A DNA stretch of 64,000 bases from Saururus chinensis (GCA_035235625.1 CP141148.1:8179001-8243000); one strand, 5' to 3'; positions 1 to 13,207 are shown, numbered from the stretch's first letter. Numbers and translations are program-made. Notes: a model not told the origin generated them from the sequence alone.

Positions 1-351
1 GTGTGCAACATTATAGAAAGTTCCTATAATACATACATATTTAATATACAACACTTCTATACATATATATCATAATACATATCACAGATATTACACTTTA
101 TTGCCCAGTACATTCCTTACACTAAGCTCGTTATGAGATTAAAGCATTAAAAAAGCTTCCATTAGGGTGGGCCTTTTTCCTTCTACGGGTGGCAAACCAA
201 CTGCATATCTTTAAACGGGCAATTGGGTCCGATGCAGGAAATTATTTATTCGACGTGACTGACCGAAAAGTGAGTGTTTGGCTTCATCCACTCCACCTCC
301 TTCTCTTCAATGGGGTTAGCAGGGAAGGAGAGCGGGTTGAGCAGAGTCATA
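1..351. promoter_or_regulatory. Upstream region of the KxDL gene
   Basis: AT-rich up to about 160, then richer in mixed sequence toward the gene. A TGGGCC core (168-173), the kind of site II motif common in promoters of plant housekeeping genes, lies about 180 bases before the chosen start codon. No clear TATA box was assigned. No other gene is visible here. Confidence 0.35.
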
Positions 352-2327
352 ATGGAGGGGAAGGACAAGGAAGCGGCAATCAGGGCGGCGTCAGAAGAAG
401 CATCTCGACAGTTCAAGAGCCTTGTTGATGCGGAAGACGTCGAGTCACTCAAGCAATTGCAGCATCTCATGTGGGTTCTGTCTTCTTTCTCTCCAGTTTT
501 GATTGGTTGTTGTCATACTTGTATGTTGTGATTTCGGCTCAGTTGATCGTGCAATGATTCCGAAAATTGAAGGAAGTATAGACTAGGACATGGGTTTTTG
601 TCATACGATTGAATGACGTTGATTTTGGTCATTATTGATGTTGTTAAATCTTCAAAGTTTTTGCTTTGCAGCAAAGATGTTCAACTGATGAAGTGGAAAC
701 GTTGTTTGTTCTGGATCAGTGATTTTGTTTCTCTGGTAGCTACTAGGATTTAAGATTGCGTTTCGTGCCAGAACAGAAAATTTGTGCGCATGAAGCATGT
801 TATATTAGTTCTTCTGAATGTAAATTAATTTTGTTTAGTGTGATGATCGGTCAGAATATATTTATTTATCTTTTTGATACAAAATGTGGAAGTGTGGGCT
901 GAATTCGTGGAAGATATGAAGAAATCCTTGAAATTGAGATATTTTCCAACTAACGCCTGTGTTTTCATGTTATAAATGTCGGAGAAAATTTGATTTGGGC
1001 TGTACTCATGTCTTTCTGATTTGTAGAAAATATTCGCTTTGCAACATATAGATTCTGTGTCAGAAAGTGGGCGTCTTGGATCAATTTTGTTGTTTTTTCA
1101 CCAATTATTTGATCTGAAACCAGGACCTCGCAAATTTAGATTCTTGTTGTCTTATGTATTGTAATTGGCTAAGGCTATGTGATTGAATAAACTTGAATGT
1201 GTGCATATTTATTTGTTGCTATTAGATTTCTGTCCCTTTTTCCCTATCATAATGATATGGACGGCGGAAATCATGGAAGACACAATAGTGGGTGAAAATT
1301 TTCCATTCATGAGACTAGCTTTTTTCGTTAACTATACTATTGATAAATTAACTAAATTCTGCAACTCCTCTTTGTAGATTGGGAAGACTTCAAGACAGTA
1401 ATGCTGTCTTGTCACATTTTAATGAGTACTCCGAACAATGTTTTGCAGCAGTTTCAGGCGATCTATCAAAGTACACGAATCTCATGAAGTCTATGAAATC
1501 AGATCTAGATTGCATATTTCAGAAACTGAGGTTACAACAACCTTCATTGTTATTTCTTTTCCTGATATTTTTGCACATTTTTTTGTCTTATAGAAAATAG
1601 TAATGTAACAGAAACCTTACTAACGATCTGGGGATGGTTTTTCTTGCAGTTTGTTTGGTTTTGTAAATAATCTTTTTAGACGCTTAGATGTACTGCTGCT
1701 CAATTATCTTCTGTGGGGCTTTTTTTTCCAAACATCTCTTCCATGTTTTGTTCAGCCAATTTGTGTTTGCAAAAATGACCAACTTGATTGACGCTAGCGT
1801 TTGGCTTTTGCTGTAATCACAGTTTCATTTACAAATGGATTCAAGATTGCTTTCAACCGAAAGGCTGTGAATTCGGCTTTTAAGTTTTTGCATACTCACA
1901 TTGCAGTGCCTCATTCAGCTGCTTTGAACCAAAATCTAGCTACCTATCTTAGTTGGAATTAGTTGTAGACTGGAACTTCTGAAATCATGGGCACGATTTT
2001 GCACATTTTTTCTTATTCAGCATGCTTAAACTTCATAGTGCTGGGTTTTACCTAATTGTTTTAAACTCGAGGATGGATATGTTCTTTCTCAATATGTCAA
2101 CGATGTTGTGATGGCTTCTAGCAAAGATTTTTTTATCATTATATTATTGTTGCTTGTTCACTTCTTTTCTGCATATGGTTTTTGTCTCAAATAGTCAGTA
2201 ATGGTTGCATTGTGCAAATAGCAGGAAGACGAAAGCAAAGATACTAGCAACATACCCTGATGCATTCTCTGATGATTCTGTGCTGAAGGCTATTGACCAA
2301 AGACCAGACCTAGAAAGGCCTCAGTAG
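352..2327 (+). CDS. KXD1: KxDL motif-containing protein (KXD1-like, BORC/BLOC-1-related subunit)
   Basis: Three exons: 352-470, 1378-1530 and 2225-2327, all with GT-AG introns, giving 124 residues. Exon 1 ends in phase 2 and joins exon 2 to read QLQHLILGRLQDSN. Exon 2 ends AG and joins a G to restore Arg, then KTKAKILATYPDAF and the stop at 2325-2327. The KxDL signature is K80-S-D-L83 inside a predicted helical segment (MKSMKSDLDCIFQKLR), and the protein is short and helical throughout, as the family is. Family members are subunits of BORC/BLOC-1-related complexes that act on lysosomes or endosomes; the plant role is inferred by homology only. In-frame ATGs at 274 and 310 could add 26 or 14 residues. 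I chose 352 because it gives the usual MEGK/MEKE-like N terminus and the upstream residues look unconserved. It is convergent with the GRF gene. Confidence 0.9.
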
Positions 2328-2533
2328 CACATTTTCTCATAGATCAAACTGTAAAAAAGGATTTAATTTCTGAGTTGCTTTACAAAATAATGGGAAACTC
2401 CAGGTTTTGTAAGTAAAATTTGTGAAGGCCTCAGTAGCACATTTTCTCTTAGATCAAACTGGAAAAAGGATTTAATTTCTGTGAGTTGCTTTACAACCTA
2501 ATGGGAAACTTCAGGTTTTGTAAGTAAAATTTG
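2315..2533 (+). repeat. 110-bp tandem duplication over the KxDL stop codon
   Basis: Copy 1 is about 2315-2424 and copy 2 about 2425-2533, with a period of 110 bp. The unit starts with the last sense codons and stop of the KxDL gene and continues into the 3' UTR. The copies differ by a few substitutions and small indels. The second copy lies wholly in the 3' flank. Confidence 0.9.
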
Positions 2534-4410
2534 GGATCGACAGACGGAGTATGCTAATTCAGGAAGCAGGAGATCTTGGGTTCATGTTCATCTTCATGGC
2601 AGATTGTACGAAATGTGAATCTCTCATATTCAGTATGTCAAAAGTTTTGGCAAACAACAACAACGTAGAGATTGAACAACTTTCACCGCATCGCTGCGGG
2701 AAATGCATCTAGATTTCTTATTAAAAGTAATTAGATGGTCAATTTGCTTCCCACCAGCTTTCAAGTAGATGTATTAAAAAAAGAAAGTAACAAGTCCAAA
2801 GGTGGGGCTTTTAAATCATCATAGTATAACATGGATAGCATCAAATTTGTTTCTATCAGATTAACACACGTTTTTTTCCCTCTATTTGTATGATCATAGT
2901 GACAGTTTTTTCGTCTTGCAAAAGAATGATGCGACCTTGTGGAATTGACATAATAGACATCATCGTTTAGTGGCTTTAGTTTGTTGTCTGAAGATTTGCT
3001 ATTGACTTTTAAATGTGTTGGTGAGACAGGTAATTTAATTCAAGATAAGGTGTCATAATTTTTGGGATTCATTTCATAAGTGACTTAGAAATGGCATTTG
3101 TTTCAATGACAATGCTGTGTATGCTCATGCGCCAAGGGACGCTCACTTAATGCACGCCGCAATGAAGGTGGAGTGCTCTCATATTTGTGTGGGCCCATGC
3201 ATCGTGGCAAATTTATTACTCTTGTTTCAAACTATAAATAACACAACACATTTCACTAATCCTAGGTAAATTTAGTTGAAATGGGTTAAACTCCACCATT
3301 ACTGGTCTGGGTTCTTAAGTGGCACTTGGCTTGTCACAGTAACAAATAGTAAATTCATTAATTTTATAATTAATGTCCTTTCTTATTCTGCTTATATTAT
3401 CGTTGTTTTTGGAACTACAAAAGGTTATGCTATTTTCAATCAAAATCAAACCTAGAAGGTCATAGCGATGAGAATGAGTAAAATTTTTAGTTGATTTCTT
3501 TGCCTAAATCATAATCAATATTTAATAAATTACAATAAGCAGTCGTTTATTAAGGAGGCGCATGGCAATATCATTGCTTTAAAATAATCGTAAGGTATTG
3601 GTGAGATGGCTTGGAGTCATTTTAGATCCGGACTCTCTCGATGTCACAAAGCCCGAAATTTATAGTGATTTCACACACCTTGCCCAACTTGAATGCCTTC
3701 GGTAATAAGCGGTCTTCTCACTTTCTTAGTGCACACATGATCACAAGTGAATGCGCGCACACTACAAAGAACAATATAAATGAAAGGAAAAGGGGCTTAA
3801 CCTAAAAATATTTCTACACTTAATGTTGTACATGCACTTGTTCGAATCTTAGTGTCAAGAGTCAAAACCTATTGGCTCTCATGTGAGCTTGTAATTCATT
3901 TCTATCTTTTTATACCCGCTAGCCATAGCCAAATGGGCACAATAAGACCCCTATGACTTAGCTCATTATGTCATATGTAACTGTACATAACCACTTGCAG
4001 TTATACATAAGAGTGTGCCACAACCACTTAGGTAGTGCCCAACAACCGCCAACTACTACATATATGTTCTTCGCCATAATATACTCGAATCTTACTAGGG
4101 ATCATGCTAGTCGGTTATGCAACTGCAAGCCTTACAATGTTGCCTATGTACCAATGAAAACGAGAAGACATGGTCACACCCCTAGCTTACCCTCCACACA
4201 CCCTCTATATCTTAGCATATGTACTATGCTACTTTTGTCATCCGCACATGAACTCCTCTTGTATACCGCAACCAAGGGCCTTACACTTGCCTGCACCTTA
4301 TTATATCCCGACTTGGCCGGTAGTTTGATGTGTGGCCTCGTACGTGCCCAAAGGGATAGGCAGGTGGTTTGATGTGTGGCCTTGTACATGCCCAAAGGGA
4401 CAGGGAAAGG
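2534..4410. other. Gene-free flank between the KxDL gene and the first hAT MITE
   Basis: AT-rich sequence with no supportable gene. An imperfect 44-bp tandem duplication lies at about 4324-4405 (gatgtgtggcc... repeated). The stretch 3600-4300 is less AT-rich and could be old LTR sequence, but I found no ends or coding homology to prove it. Confidence 0.5.
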
Positions 4411-4418
4411 AACAAAGC

Positions 4419-4940
4419 TAGGGGTATAAACGGACGAACGCGGACAAGGCATGTCCGCAACCTTCCATTTTTACACGGACCAAGTGCTTGTCCGTCCGCA
4501 TTTGTCTATAACGGATACGGACAGAAACGGACGGACACGGACGGAATGAAGGTGAAAGTTTAATATATACTCTTTTTTTCTTAAATTAAGGGTGGTTAGT
4601 AAAAAATTAATTAAAAAATAAGTTATAATAATAGTAAGATAGTCTAATCTTAAAAATAAATATATAATAATGTTATAAAAGACATGTGAGAGTATAATAT
4701 GTATTTTTTACACTCTTGTTGTAAAGATTAACTATGTGGCATAGGTTAGTAATTTAATATAAAGTAAAAATAAAAATAATAAAATATATAGTTGACAGAC
4801 ACAGACGACTACGGACACGGCTAACCCTTGTCCATGTCTATCCGTATTTAAGACGGACAAAAATAAATATTATCTATTTTAGTGAAGATGAACACAGATG
4901 CAAATGAATATTGGACAAATAGACGCCGTTTACACCCATA
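4419..4940. mobile_element. hAT-type MITE, copy 1
   Basis: A 522-bp element with near-identical inverted ends: it starts TAGGGGTATAAACGG and ends CCGTTTACACCCATA. It is flanked by a perfect 8-bp target duplication AACAAAGC (4411-4418 and 4941-4948). The 8-bp duplication and TAGGG-type ends point to the hAT superfamily. There is no coding capacity. The sub-terminal parts carry short repeats of the CGGACA/TGTCCG kind. A second copy is at 45777-46271. Confidence 0.9.
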
Positions 4941-4948
4941 AACAAAGC

Positions 4949-5891
4949 ACTCTCTTTGTCCCTCTTAAGAGGCCAGTTGCCTTGCCCATTCCAATTGGGT
5001 CTTAAAAACAAACTTTGATAAAAAAAAAGGGGGGGCGGGGGGGAATAATAAAACAACTCTAAAACGGCATAATGAAAAAGTCTGTAAGCTTGGCCATTGC
5101 TCCCCCACGCTTGCAGTTATGGCTGCCTGGGTCCCAATTCAGGGATAAATCAAGTGATTAAGCAGCGAGCAGACAGGGGGGTGAGCACACAACGTACCAT
5201 GTGGAAATACTTTATCATACCACTCTGGACTGGGGAGTTGGATGTGTCTGGGTTCTCACTTTAGAAAGAAAGAATTGAATATGGCCATGGACCTTTTCAG
5301 AAGAACACCATACTCTTGCAGAGATCATCGCCTGCTATGAACATATCCTAACATCTTCTTTGTTGCTGACTATTGTGTCCCTCTCAAGTACAAAAAGCTG
5401 TGGCATGTGTGAATACGATACTATTTGCACACCATGATAAGAATATTTTTCTTGTCAACGACGAGATTCCATTCCCAAGTTAAGTAACAGGAAAAAGTAG
5501 GGAGGGGACACTAAAGGACTTCCCAAAAGCAAAGCCGGGTCTTGCACCCTTTAATTTAAGAGCAATCCAAAATTTGGGAACATGGAAAAGTGAGATGGAA
5601 ACATGATTACAAATTGCATAGGACACAACTTCAAATCTTGACCTTAGTGAAGCCATGATTAACATCCCAAAATGGGTAAAAACCCCCTTCCAAAATTCTA
5701 CTGGAAATCACCCACAAACCATTCATAAAGAATTCCAATTAGAACAATAAGGTAGAGAAGGATAAAAAGAACTCCCACAAAAAAAAGATCAATACTCCAA
5801 ACTGTTCTCATGTTAGTAGATAGAGCTCAGCTCTTCTGCCAATTTTTACCTGATTCCTCTAGCAACCTGCTTGAACTATCTTATAGACAGG
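4949..5891. other. 3' flank of the GRF gene
   Basis: No gene seen. It presumably contains the 3' UTR of the GRF gene (minus strand) in its right part. There is a poly-A/poly-G low-complexity run at about 5020-5042. Confidence 0.5.
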
Positions 5892-8800
5892 TTACAGAGA
5901 TTGGATGGATGAATTTACAAGATCTGGACCTAGGAGATCATCACCAAAACTTGTGCTGAAGTCGTTGCTCTTATTATTCTCAGCTCTTGGGCTACTTGCA
6001 GTGCTACTATTCGAGAGAGACACAAAAGTGGCCTTCTGCAGAACTCCAGTGGGGGAAGACTCCAGCCTAGGACTGGAATCCCACCCTTCAGTCATAAGAG
6101 ACATGGTTTTGAAGTCTCCCGAAGAGTTGCTCGAGTTATGCAGTACCTCCCCAAGTGGCCCCCCCATGGAGGCCTCCCAGGAGATTGCTCTCCAGTCAGA
6201 TTGTCTTTTGGTTGTTCCATTGAGGATATCTCCAAGGCCTAAATTCATCTGAATTGAGTCCAGTTCGCAAGGTGCCCTCAGCGGCGAGAGAGTGAGCTTT
6301 TCCTGGGTGGGGGATGATGAGGAGGAAGAGAAGTCTGATACAGGGATGGAAATCGAAAGCTGCATCCTATCAGATTGGGTATCTTCTACTTCAGGCCAAC
6401 TGAGAGATAATCGGTCAGATTGTCTCCCTTGCCAATTATCGATGAAGTCACGAAGAGGGTGGGATTGAGGTTCTTGGTCCTCATGTGATGAGTTGAAGCA
6501 TGGATTTTGGCTGTAGGTGCTTCTAATTGGGTTCAATACAGAATCAGAGGAAACTAGTCCAAACTCTATTTTAGATGATTCTTCTATTGGCGCGTGCCTG
6601 TTAAGAGCTGGCAAAAACATATTCCCAAAGGAGACACTCTGTGAAACTTGCATTTGATTACCTCTAGATGGTTTGTTCAGTGAGATCCTGTAATATGTAG
6701 GAATTTTCTTTAGAAAAAAAGGAACAAGAACTAGACATGAAAAGACTCAGGTTCACTAATAACTAAAGAAAATTGCACCAGTAGTTATCATATTACCTGC
6801 CTACATGTGTTGAAGAAGGATCAGTACTCATATTTATGCTCTTGGGCTGCTGGTGAGCAATGGAAAGATTGTTGGATGCACTGCTGGTGAGGCCTGCAGC
6901 CGCTGCCAACGAAATTGGCAGAGTCTTGGCTACAGCAGAAGCAGGCCCGGAAACAGTGTGGCCAGTTTGGCCTTCCACAGGCTTTCTTGAACGATGGCGA
7001 CCTCTGTTTAAGTGCCTCTCACAGTACTTTTGATCAGCAACTGCATCTCTTGAGCACCGCCATTTTTTTCCATCAGTTCGGCGGCACCTCCCTGGCTCTG
7101 GATCGGTGTTGCCAGAAAAGCTCAAATGGAAAGAACCCCATCCCACTTCAGTTGAGCCACATGAAATGGAAACATAATTGATTCAACTTATTTCAGAATG
7201 AAGCTGTAGGAAACTAAAGAAGCCATTGCAATTGAAGAGGAGACATAACATCATTGGCCAAGCATCTCATCTTTCAAGCACAAGAGAAGAGGTAACAAGA
7301 AGAGAGAACAAAAACAGACACAGACAAACATTTCTTGTTTAGTCAGAGGTTGTTGGTGCCGACCAAAATAAAGCACAAGAGATGCTGTGTATAAGGGTTT
7401 ACCCCTCTTTCAGCTAAAATAACGAATAACAAAATGTTCAAACTTCTGAGTGTAAAATCCAATAAAGGCCTACAATTTTATATATTGATAAGGATACGTT
7501 TGAGCACATAAACTTTCGGAATCATAGAAACTTTGCACTTGAATTAAAAGTTCTTCCAGCAAGAATATTGAGGCTTTCAACCAGAAAGCCTTGATTTTTA
7601 AACAAAGAGCAAATCTAGCCGTCAATAATATCCGTCTGGTCATTACAATCTATTGATGAATATCATCTTTTTGTACTTATGATTCCAAACTAGAAACACG
7701 AATCAGATCAAAGACACCAAACACAGAAATAATATATCTCAGAATAGGAAAAAAAACAGAAGTAATGACTACAACTGCCGCAGCCAAAGCAATGGAGAAG
7801 AACAAGCTTACATTGGTTTGACCTGAACGATGCAGGTGCAAAATTTGAATCGCCAACCGGATTGAAGGGTCGCCTTATGGACATCAGCAGGTTTGAAGGT
7901 ATGGGGACATTCGCATTGAGGTATTTGTAGATCAACGCCTGATGCTCCAGCTCCATCCACTGTGAAGGTGTGAATGGCCCCTTGATCCCAGCCAGAAACC
8001 CATGCATGCTCCCACTCAAGCTTCCTGCACCCACACCTGAAACAGAATGGAAAACTACGGCATAAAGAATAGCACAAAAGAGAAAATAAATCAGTAACAC
8101 AAAAGTAAGTGAACAGTCTCATCCTCCAGAAAAGGGCCTGGCAGTGAAGCATGAGCTTGCTTCCTGCCTGAAATGTTTAAAGAAAGTCAACTTAAGAATC
8201 CCCTCGTCTCAGTCATTTTATTCACATAAGTGAAAAAGATGACTTCTCCAAATAAACTTTAACTCCTCTGCCAACCATTTTGCCCTCTTATTCTTTCAGT
8301 TCATCACCTAGGAAGAAACCCCAAAAGTTGAAATGAAAATAAGAAAGAACAAGAAACCTTAAAAATCCGTTTTTTGAAGTTTGAATTTGCTTCCCCAACT
8401 CAAATAATCAAAAGAAGAAGACAAGATGCAAAAAAGAAAGGGGAAAAAAGTGAACAAACTGTGTTTGCTTGACAAGACTGTAACTAAATATTTGCCTCCA
8501 TGAAAAGACCCTTGCATCCATCGGCACCCAATCACATAGATTTTGCTTGGAAAGAAGAAAAAGACTTGTCTTTCCACACACTATCACCAACCCATTTCAG
8601 TAATATGCAGATCCTAAGCAACAGCCATTTTCCCAATCACCATTAAAAAATTTACAAACAGTAGAAATTCCTTTTTCGCCAGCTTCATGCACGTCTCCAA
8701 TAGCAACAATACCTGAGTTTGTACCATAAGCTCCTGATGAATGATAGACACCAAAGCTCCCATTTTGTGAACTTCTCTCTGCTACCGCGTCGCTAATGAG

Positions 8801-9082
8801 CACCGAAGCCTCCCTTCTGCCGGCAGAGAAGCTTAGAAGCTGCGCCTGGTGTTGTGACAGGGAACTAGATCTCAGCGAAGTAGAAGTTCTGGGCTGCATC
8901 AGCATTGTATCAGTCTTGGCCATTTTGAAGCCGCTCCATTCATCTTCCGCCGACCCAGATCTCCCTTGCTTAGAATAACCAGATCCTATTCCTTTCTGTC
9001 CTGTTTCAGCCTCTGAAGCTAACGAAGAAAACACAGTTTCAGAACTAACCAAACCATCAATGCCCACAACGCCAAAATCCAT
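5892..9082 (-). CDS. GRF: Growth-regulating factor (GRF) transcription factor, GRF1/2/6-like
   Basis: Four exons on the minus strand: 9082-8713, 8036-7812, 7145-6797 and 6687-5892, with GT-AG introns and matching phases, coding for 579 residues. The QLQ domain (about 144-179, from [20 protein letters not shown]) binds GIF co-activators. The WRC domain (about 214-256) carries the zinc ligands C219, C229, C240 and H243 in the C-x9-C-x10-C-x2-H spacing plus the basic RGRHRSRK stretch for nuclear entry and DNA binding. The C-terminal part holds an FFD-like motif (PLRDFIDNW, 392-400), a TQL-like motif (MQLSISIP, 423-430) and GGPL (490-493), which mark the long GRF1/2-type subgroup. GRFs promote cell proliferation in young leaves and other organs. 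Repression by miR396 is expected from the site in exon 3. All domains are intact. Confidence 0.96.
6973..6993 (-). promoter_or_regulatory. miR396 target site in the GRF mRNA
   Basis: The plus strand here reads TTCCACAG-G-CTTTCTTGAACG, the miR396 sequence with one extra G, so the mRNA is complementary to miR396 with the single-base bulge usual for GRF targets. The site encodes RSRKPVE just after the WRC zinc-binding residues. This is the conserved miR396 position in the family. Confidence 0.95.
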
Positions 9083-9500
9083 TTCCTTGCCCTCTCACGA
9101 CCCTACAAAGGTGTATAAACAAGGAAATGAGGCATGGGTCCTTTCTGTGAGAGACCAAGGAGCATAGCCAGCGGTCTGGTCTGAGAGAGAGAAAGGGAGG
9201 AGAATATTATTGGAGAGGAGAGACAACTGGGGGTGTGGGGGGAAGGGACGGTGGAAATGAGGACCAAGACAGGGTAGTACTAAATACTCTTGTATATCTT
9301 GGACCATCCCAACAAAAAATCTGGTGCTTTTTATAGCAAGGCTGGGGCACTGGAGAGTGGATACCGCTATGGGGATGAGTAGGTTTGTCTTGTGAGCTGG
9401 AATGGAGGGAAAGAAAATGTGGAAGATACACAAGATTTTGTGGTAGAAAAAGAGAGCAAAGACAAAAGCTTCTCAATTCCATTAGCACCCCTCATTTAAT
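9083..9500 (-). promoter_or_regulatory. GRF promoter and 5' UTR
   Basis: On the minus strand a TATA box (TATAAAAAG, plus-strand 9327-9335) lies about 245 bases upstream of the GRF start codon. Transcription would begin near 9300, giving a leader of about 215 nt. The leader holds a CT-rich tract on the minus strand (about 9180-9205), a common feature of plant 5' UTRs. The start codon is preceded by AAGGAA. Confidence 0.65.
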
Positions 9501-12179
9501 GGTGTCCTTTCCATGAAATTAACTCTGGTTTCAAGCATTTATTAGCTTTCAGTCTGGATAAGGAAGCTGTAATTGGCCAATGGGTTTTGTGAAGTATTGC
9601 TTTCTTCAAGAGTTTTTTATGTCATTGTTTTATTCAAAGTTTGAGGAAGAGATATTGTTTTCGCTACAAGAACTTCATAGGAGAGGCTCTTAGATATTAT
9701 AGTTCTCTCAATAGTAAAAAAATTTTGTTAATTAGAATTGGAGATTTGCAGAGAGTACTAGAGAAGATTCAAAAGGAGCAGGACAAGCTAACAAGAGTGT
9801 ATTTAAAATTGACCCAGCTACCACGGATTGATGGTTGGGTATAGATCTTTTCAATTTAATTGGATATAAATCAAGTTTAATCAGGTAAACCAAAATTTAA
9901 CAGATAAATAACCCTATTTAAAAAATTTACCAAGTTCGGTTGTGCCACTGGCAGGTTGAGTCAGTTTTTAAAACACTAATTAAGCATCAGTTGATGTTGA
10001 GTGCCCCATAAGTTTGTATCAAAACTGAAAAGAGAACCATGATCCCACATTGGTTCATGGGTGTTTATGCCACTTTCATGGAGTCATAAAATAGTAGTTC
10101 AAAATGTTATTTTATTCTTTAAGAAAATATTATTTTATTCTTTAAAAAAATGTTATTTTACACTCAAGCTGCATGCGTCAATAGACAAAGATGCATGGCC
10201 ACGTGATGCCAGACCAAATCTAATGCTGCTGGTCTATTAAAACTCTTGTCCCTTTTGTTCACAGCGGAGAGGATAAATTATGCAAAGCCTTTTTATAAGA
10301 AATAAGTAGGGTATGCATCACATGCAAACCGGAGAAACTAGTCAAACATTTGCAATAAATAAAATAATTAAAAAAAACCTTAATTGTGTAGTTCTCATCT
10401 CTTTTTTTTTTGCCAAAAAATGTGTGGTACTTCTCATGTCCAAGGAGGCCTATAGTTTCATTTTATGTATTCTTTTGGCCAGGAATTAATCATGTCTAAA
10501 CTCTAAATTTTTTCATTAATACTAATAAAGCTAAGAGATTTGATGGTATGTGCACTCAATTTATTATGAGTAGTTGGATCATGATTTTACAATATCTAAT
10601 ACACCCAATGCATCTAAATGAAACTCAATCCATTTTTAAAAAGGACAAAGGCACAAAGAAAATAAAGAGGAGGCTATAACAATAACAAAAGCACCCATGT
10701 CTGATAATGAAGCAATTAACGGTTAGCGTTATGAACGAGGAAGGGAGGGGTCCAGCTTAGGTCCACGGTGACTCATTCATCCGTACGCGAGTATTTTTCT
10801 TGGTCCCATTTGGAGATGTTCGAGTGTGACAAATACTTTGTCATGGAGTCTCCTTTTAGCACATGTCTATCACCAAGCAAATGGACATGATACTAATTAG
10901 GAATTTAGCTCATGTAGAGAGAGAGAAAGAGAGATTCGACAATCTAAAGAGTCCTTTTCAAAAGGTGCAACTGGCCACCCCAACCTCAAATGGTGTTCTT
11001 TTTTTCTTTTCTTTTGTAGTTGAGAAGACCTCAAATGGTATTCCACCCATCTTCTCAAAGCCACATCCATGGCTGCCCTCCTTTTCTATGCCTTTTGGCT
11101 TTCCTGTCTTGTCTTGTTGGCCTAGGCACAACTTAAGGTGATGGCTATTGACAATGAGGCCTGTAGTGATGGCCGGTGGCCTGGCCGCGTTGTGTCAACC
11201 AAGCTGACCAAAAAAATACGATGAATGTTGTGTCCCTACCAAGTTAAACCGTCCAAAAGAGGTATTTTTGTAAAATAGATGTTTTTTAAGAAAAGAAAAA
11301 AGTACTTTTAGCCTAAGTTAGAGTAGTGTTTTTTATGTTATGTTATGATTGTGAGTCAAGCATATTGAACGCGTGTGAAGCGTCTATTTTTGAGATTGAT
11401 GGTGAATACATTAGTGTAAGTATTACTTGCACTATATGCGGTAGTGTGCGCATCATTGATTTCAAAAATGGACACTTCACAGGCATGCTTTACACTCGGC
11501 TCACAGTGTACTTTACGCTCGGCTCACGGTAAGTAGGGAGCATGAAAAATGCTTCCCTTACTATAAGCCTATAATATAAGGAACGCTCGAGGGCAGTCAT
11601 CCATGAAATTGCACCATCGATTTTAAAAATGAACTATCTATAGACATTGCTTACGTTGAGCTCATGGTGAGTAAAGAGCGTGAAAAACTCTTCCTACTAT
11701 CAAATGCAAAACAATTAGCATGTAGGTAGTGGGGAGGAACACCTCTTCTCCTCTGTTTTGCATGCTTTCTCTTTTCCCTTGTTTTGTAGGCTTTCTCGAC
11801 ACTATATGGGAAGAAGGAGATGGGTTGGAGAAGATGGCCTTAGGAAAGGGTATTGGTGAGCCAATCCAAATTGAGTTATGGGATTTCTTATATCGGAGTT
11901 TGACTACTTGATGTCCATCTCAAGTTCGACTTGGGTTCGAATGCATACAACAAACAAATAGCCTCAATCTAGCTTGAATCTCAATTAACAATTCTTTCTT
12001 ATCTAAATACACAAGAATTCTTATATAGGGCTAATCTAAAATCTTCATAAAACCTTATACTAAGTACTTCATATATCATGGGTGATTATACACTAGAATT
12101 TGGTTATTTGGTTCTCATATAAATACTTTTGATGAAATTTTGACCTAAATCCTACCAAGTAAAGTAAAGTGAATAATAG
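9501..12179. other. Gene-free intergenic DNA upstream of GRF
   Basis: AT-rich, with only short chance reading frames. A weak internal repeat (two runs containing GCTCGGCTCAC at about 11490-11530, and similar text near 11640-11700) is present. No element ends or coding homology were recognised. Confidence 0.5.
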
Positions 12180-12490
12180 CTAATTTTAATATTTAAGTCT
12201 CAAGTGGTACAAAAGCTTTTAGAGACACAAGAATTGGATAGAAAGAAAGATTTCTTAACAGGTGTGGATGAAGGCATAAGATTTAAGAAAGATGTTGGTA
12301 GCTCCTAATGTTGAAGACTTGAAGAGGGAATTATTAGAAATGGCTCATCATTTACAATATACAATTCACCCTGGAGAAATGACCCATAGCCCGAGATAAC
12401 TTGTCGAAGTTTGACAAAAAGTTTTAAAAAATTTGTTTCCGTTATTTTATTTATTAAAATGTGTTTAAAATTCTTGGGATGTTACATACG
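12180..12490 (+). mobile_element. Ty3/gypsy retrotransposon pol remnant (integrase zinc-binding region)
   Basis: A decayed fossil. One stretch (about 12290-12380) still reads like the HHCC region at the start of a Ty3/gypsy integrase, with H-x-x-x-Y-x-I-H-P-G spacing (EMAHHLQYTIHPG). No LTRs or further pol domains could be attached to it. It is broken. Confidence 0.6.
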
Positions 12491-13202
12491 TCCAAGAGAT
12501 CCAAAGCACCCTTGAGATGGCAAAAATTTGTCTTAAGGATAGAGTGTAAAGATGCTCAATTGATCTTCTCTTTATGCAATAAGTTTTCTAATCATAATTA
12601 TATAAAATACAAAAAATTTAAAAAATCCCAAAATTTCTAGGTGCTAATTGGCATGACCTATTGAATGAAAAGATAATTATCATCTAAACGTACTTTGGAA
12701 CCCATAAAGTAGAAGCTTATGTTTTCTTCTTATATGGTGGGCTACTTGATGATTGGTTGCAGGTTATATTATCGTCTAGACAAGTGGATTATTTGAAACC
12801 ATAGTGCCTACCAAACATAACCAAAAGGCACAATCAATGGAAGGGACTCCTAGGTTGATTGGAATGTCCCTACTTCCATTACTAATTCACAACCTATGGC
12901 CAAGGTTGGTATGTGCTTTTACCTTGATCAAGATAGAATACTCACAGTTCAAGAGTGTGTCAGGTCTCAAGTAGGTTCTCTATTTCCTTGTGTTGCATCA
13001 TTTGACCTTGCCAAAATTTTCTATTATTCATAATTGATATTTAAACATTCATATTGTTAGCACATTGTGTGTATAGCTATTGTTATGAGTCAAATGCTCT
13101 CATGTAATATATTTAATTGCAATTAATACTTTGTGGATGTTGCCAACTACAATCACAAAATTTGATTAGAGTATATGATTTTTTTTCTTGATGTTTCTTG
13201 CA
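12491..13202. other. Gene-free stretch before solo LTR 1
   Basis: AT-rich DNA without a gene. An LTR-end-like GGGATGTTACA lies at about 12477-12487 and may belong to the gypsy remnant to its left. Nothing else was recognised. Confidence 0.4.
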
Positions 13203-13207
13203 TTAGT

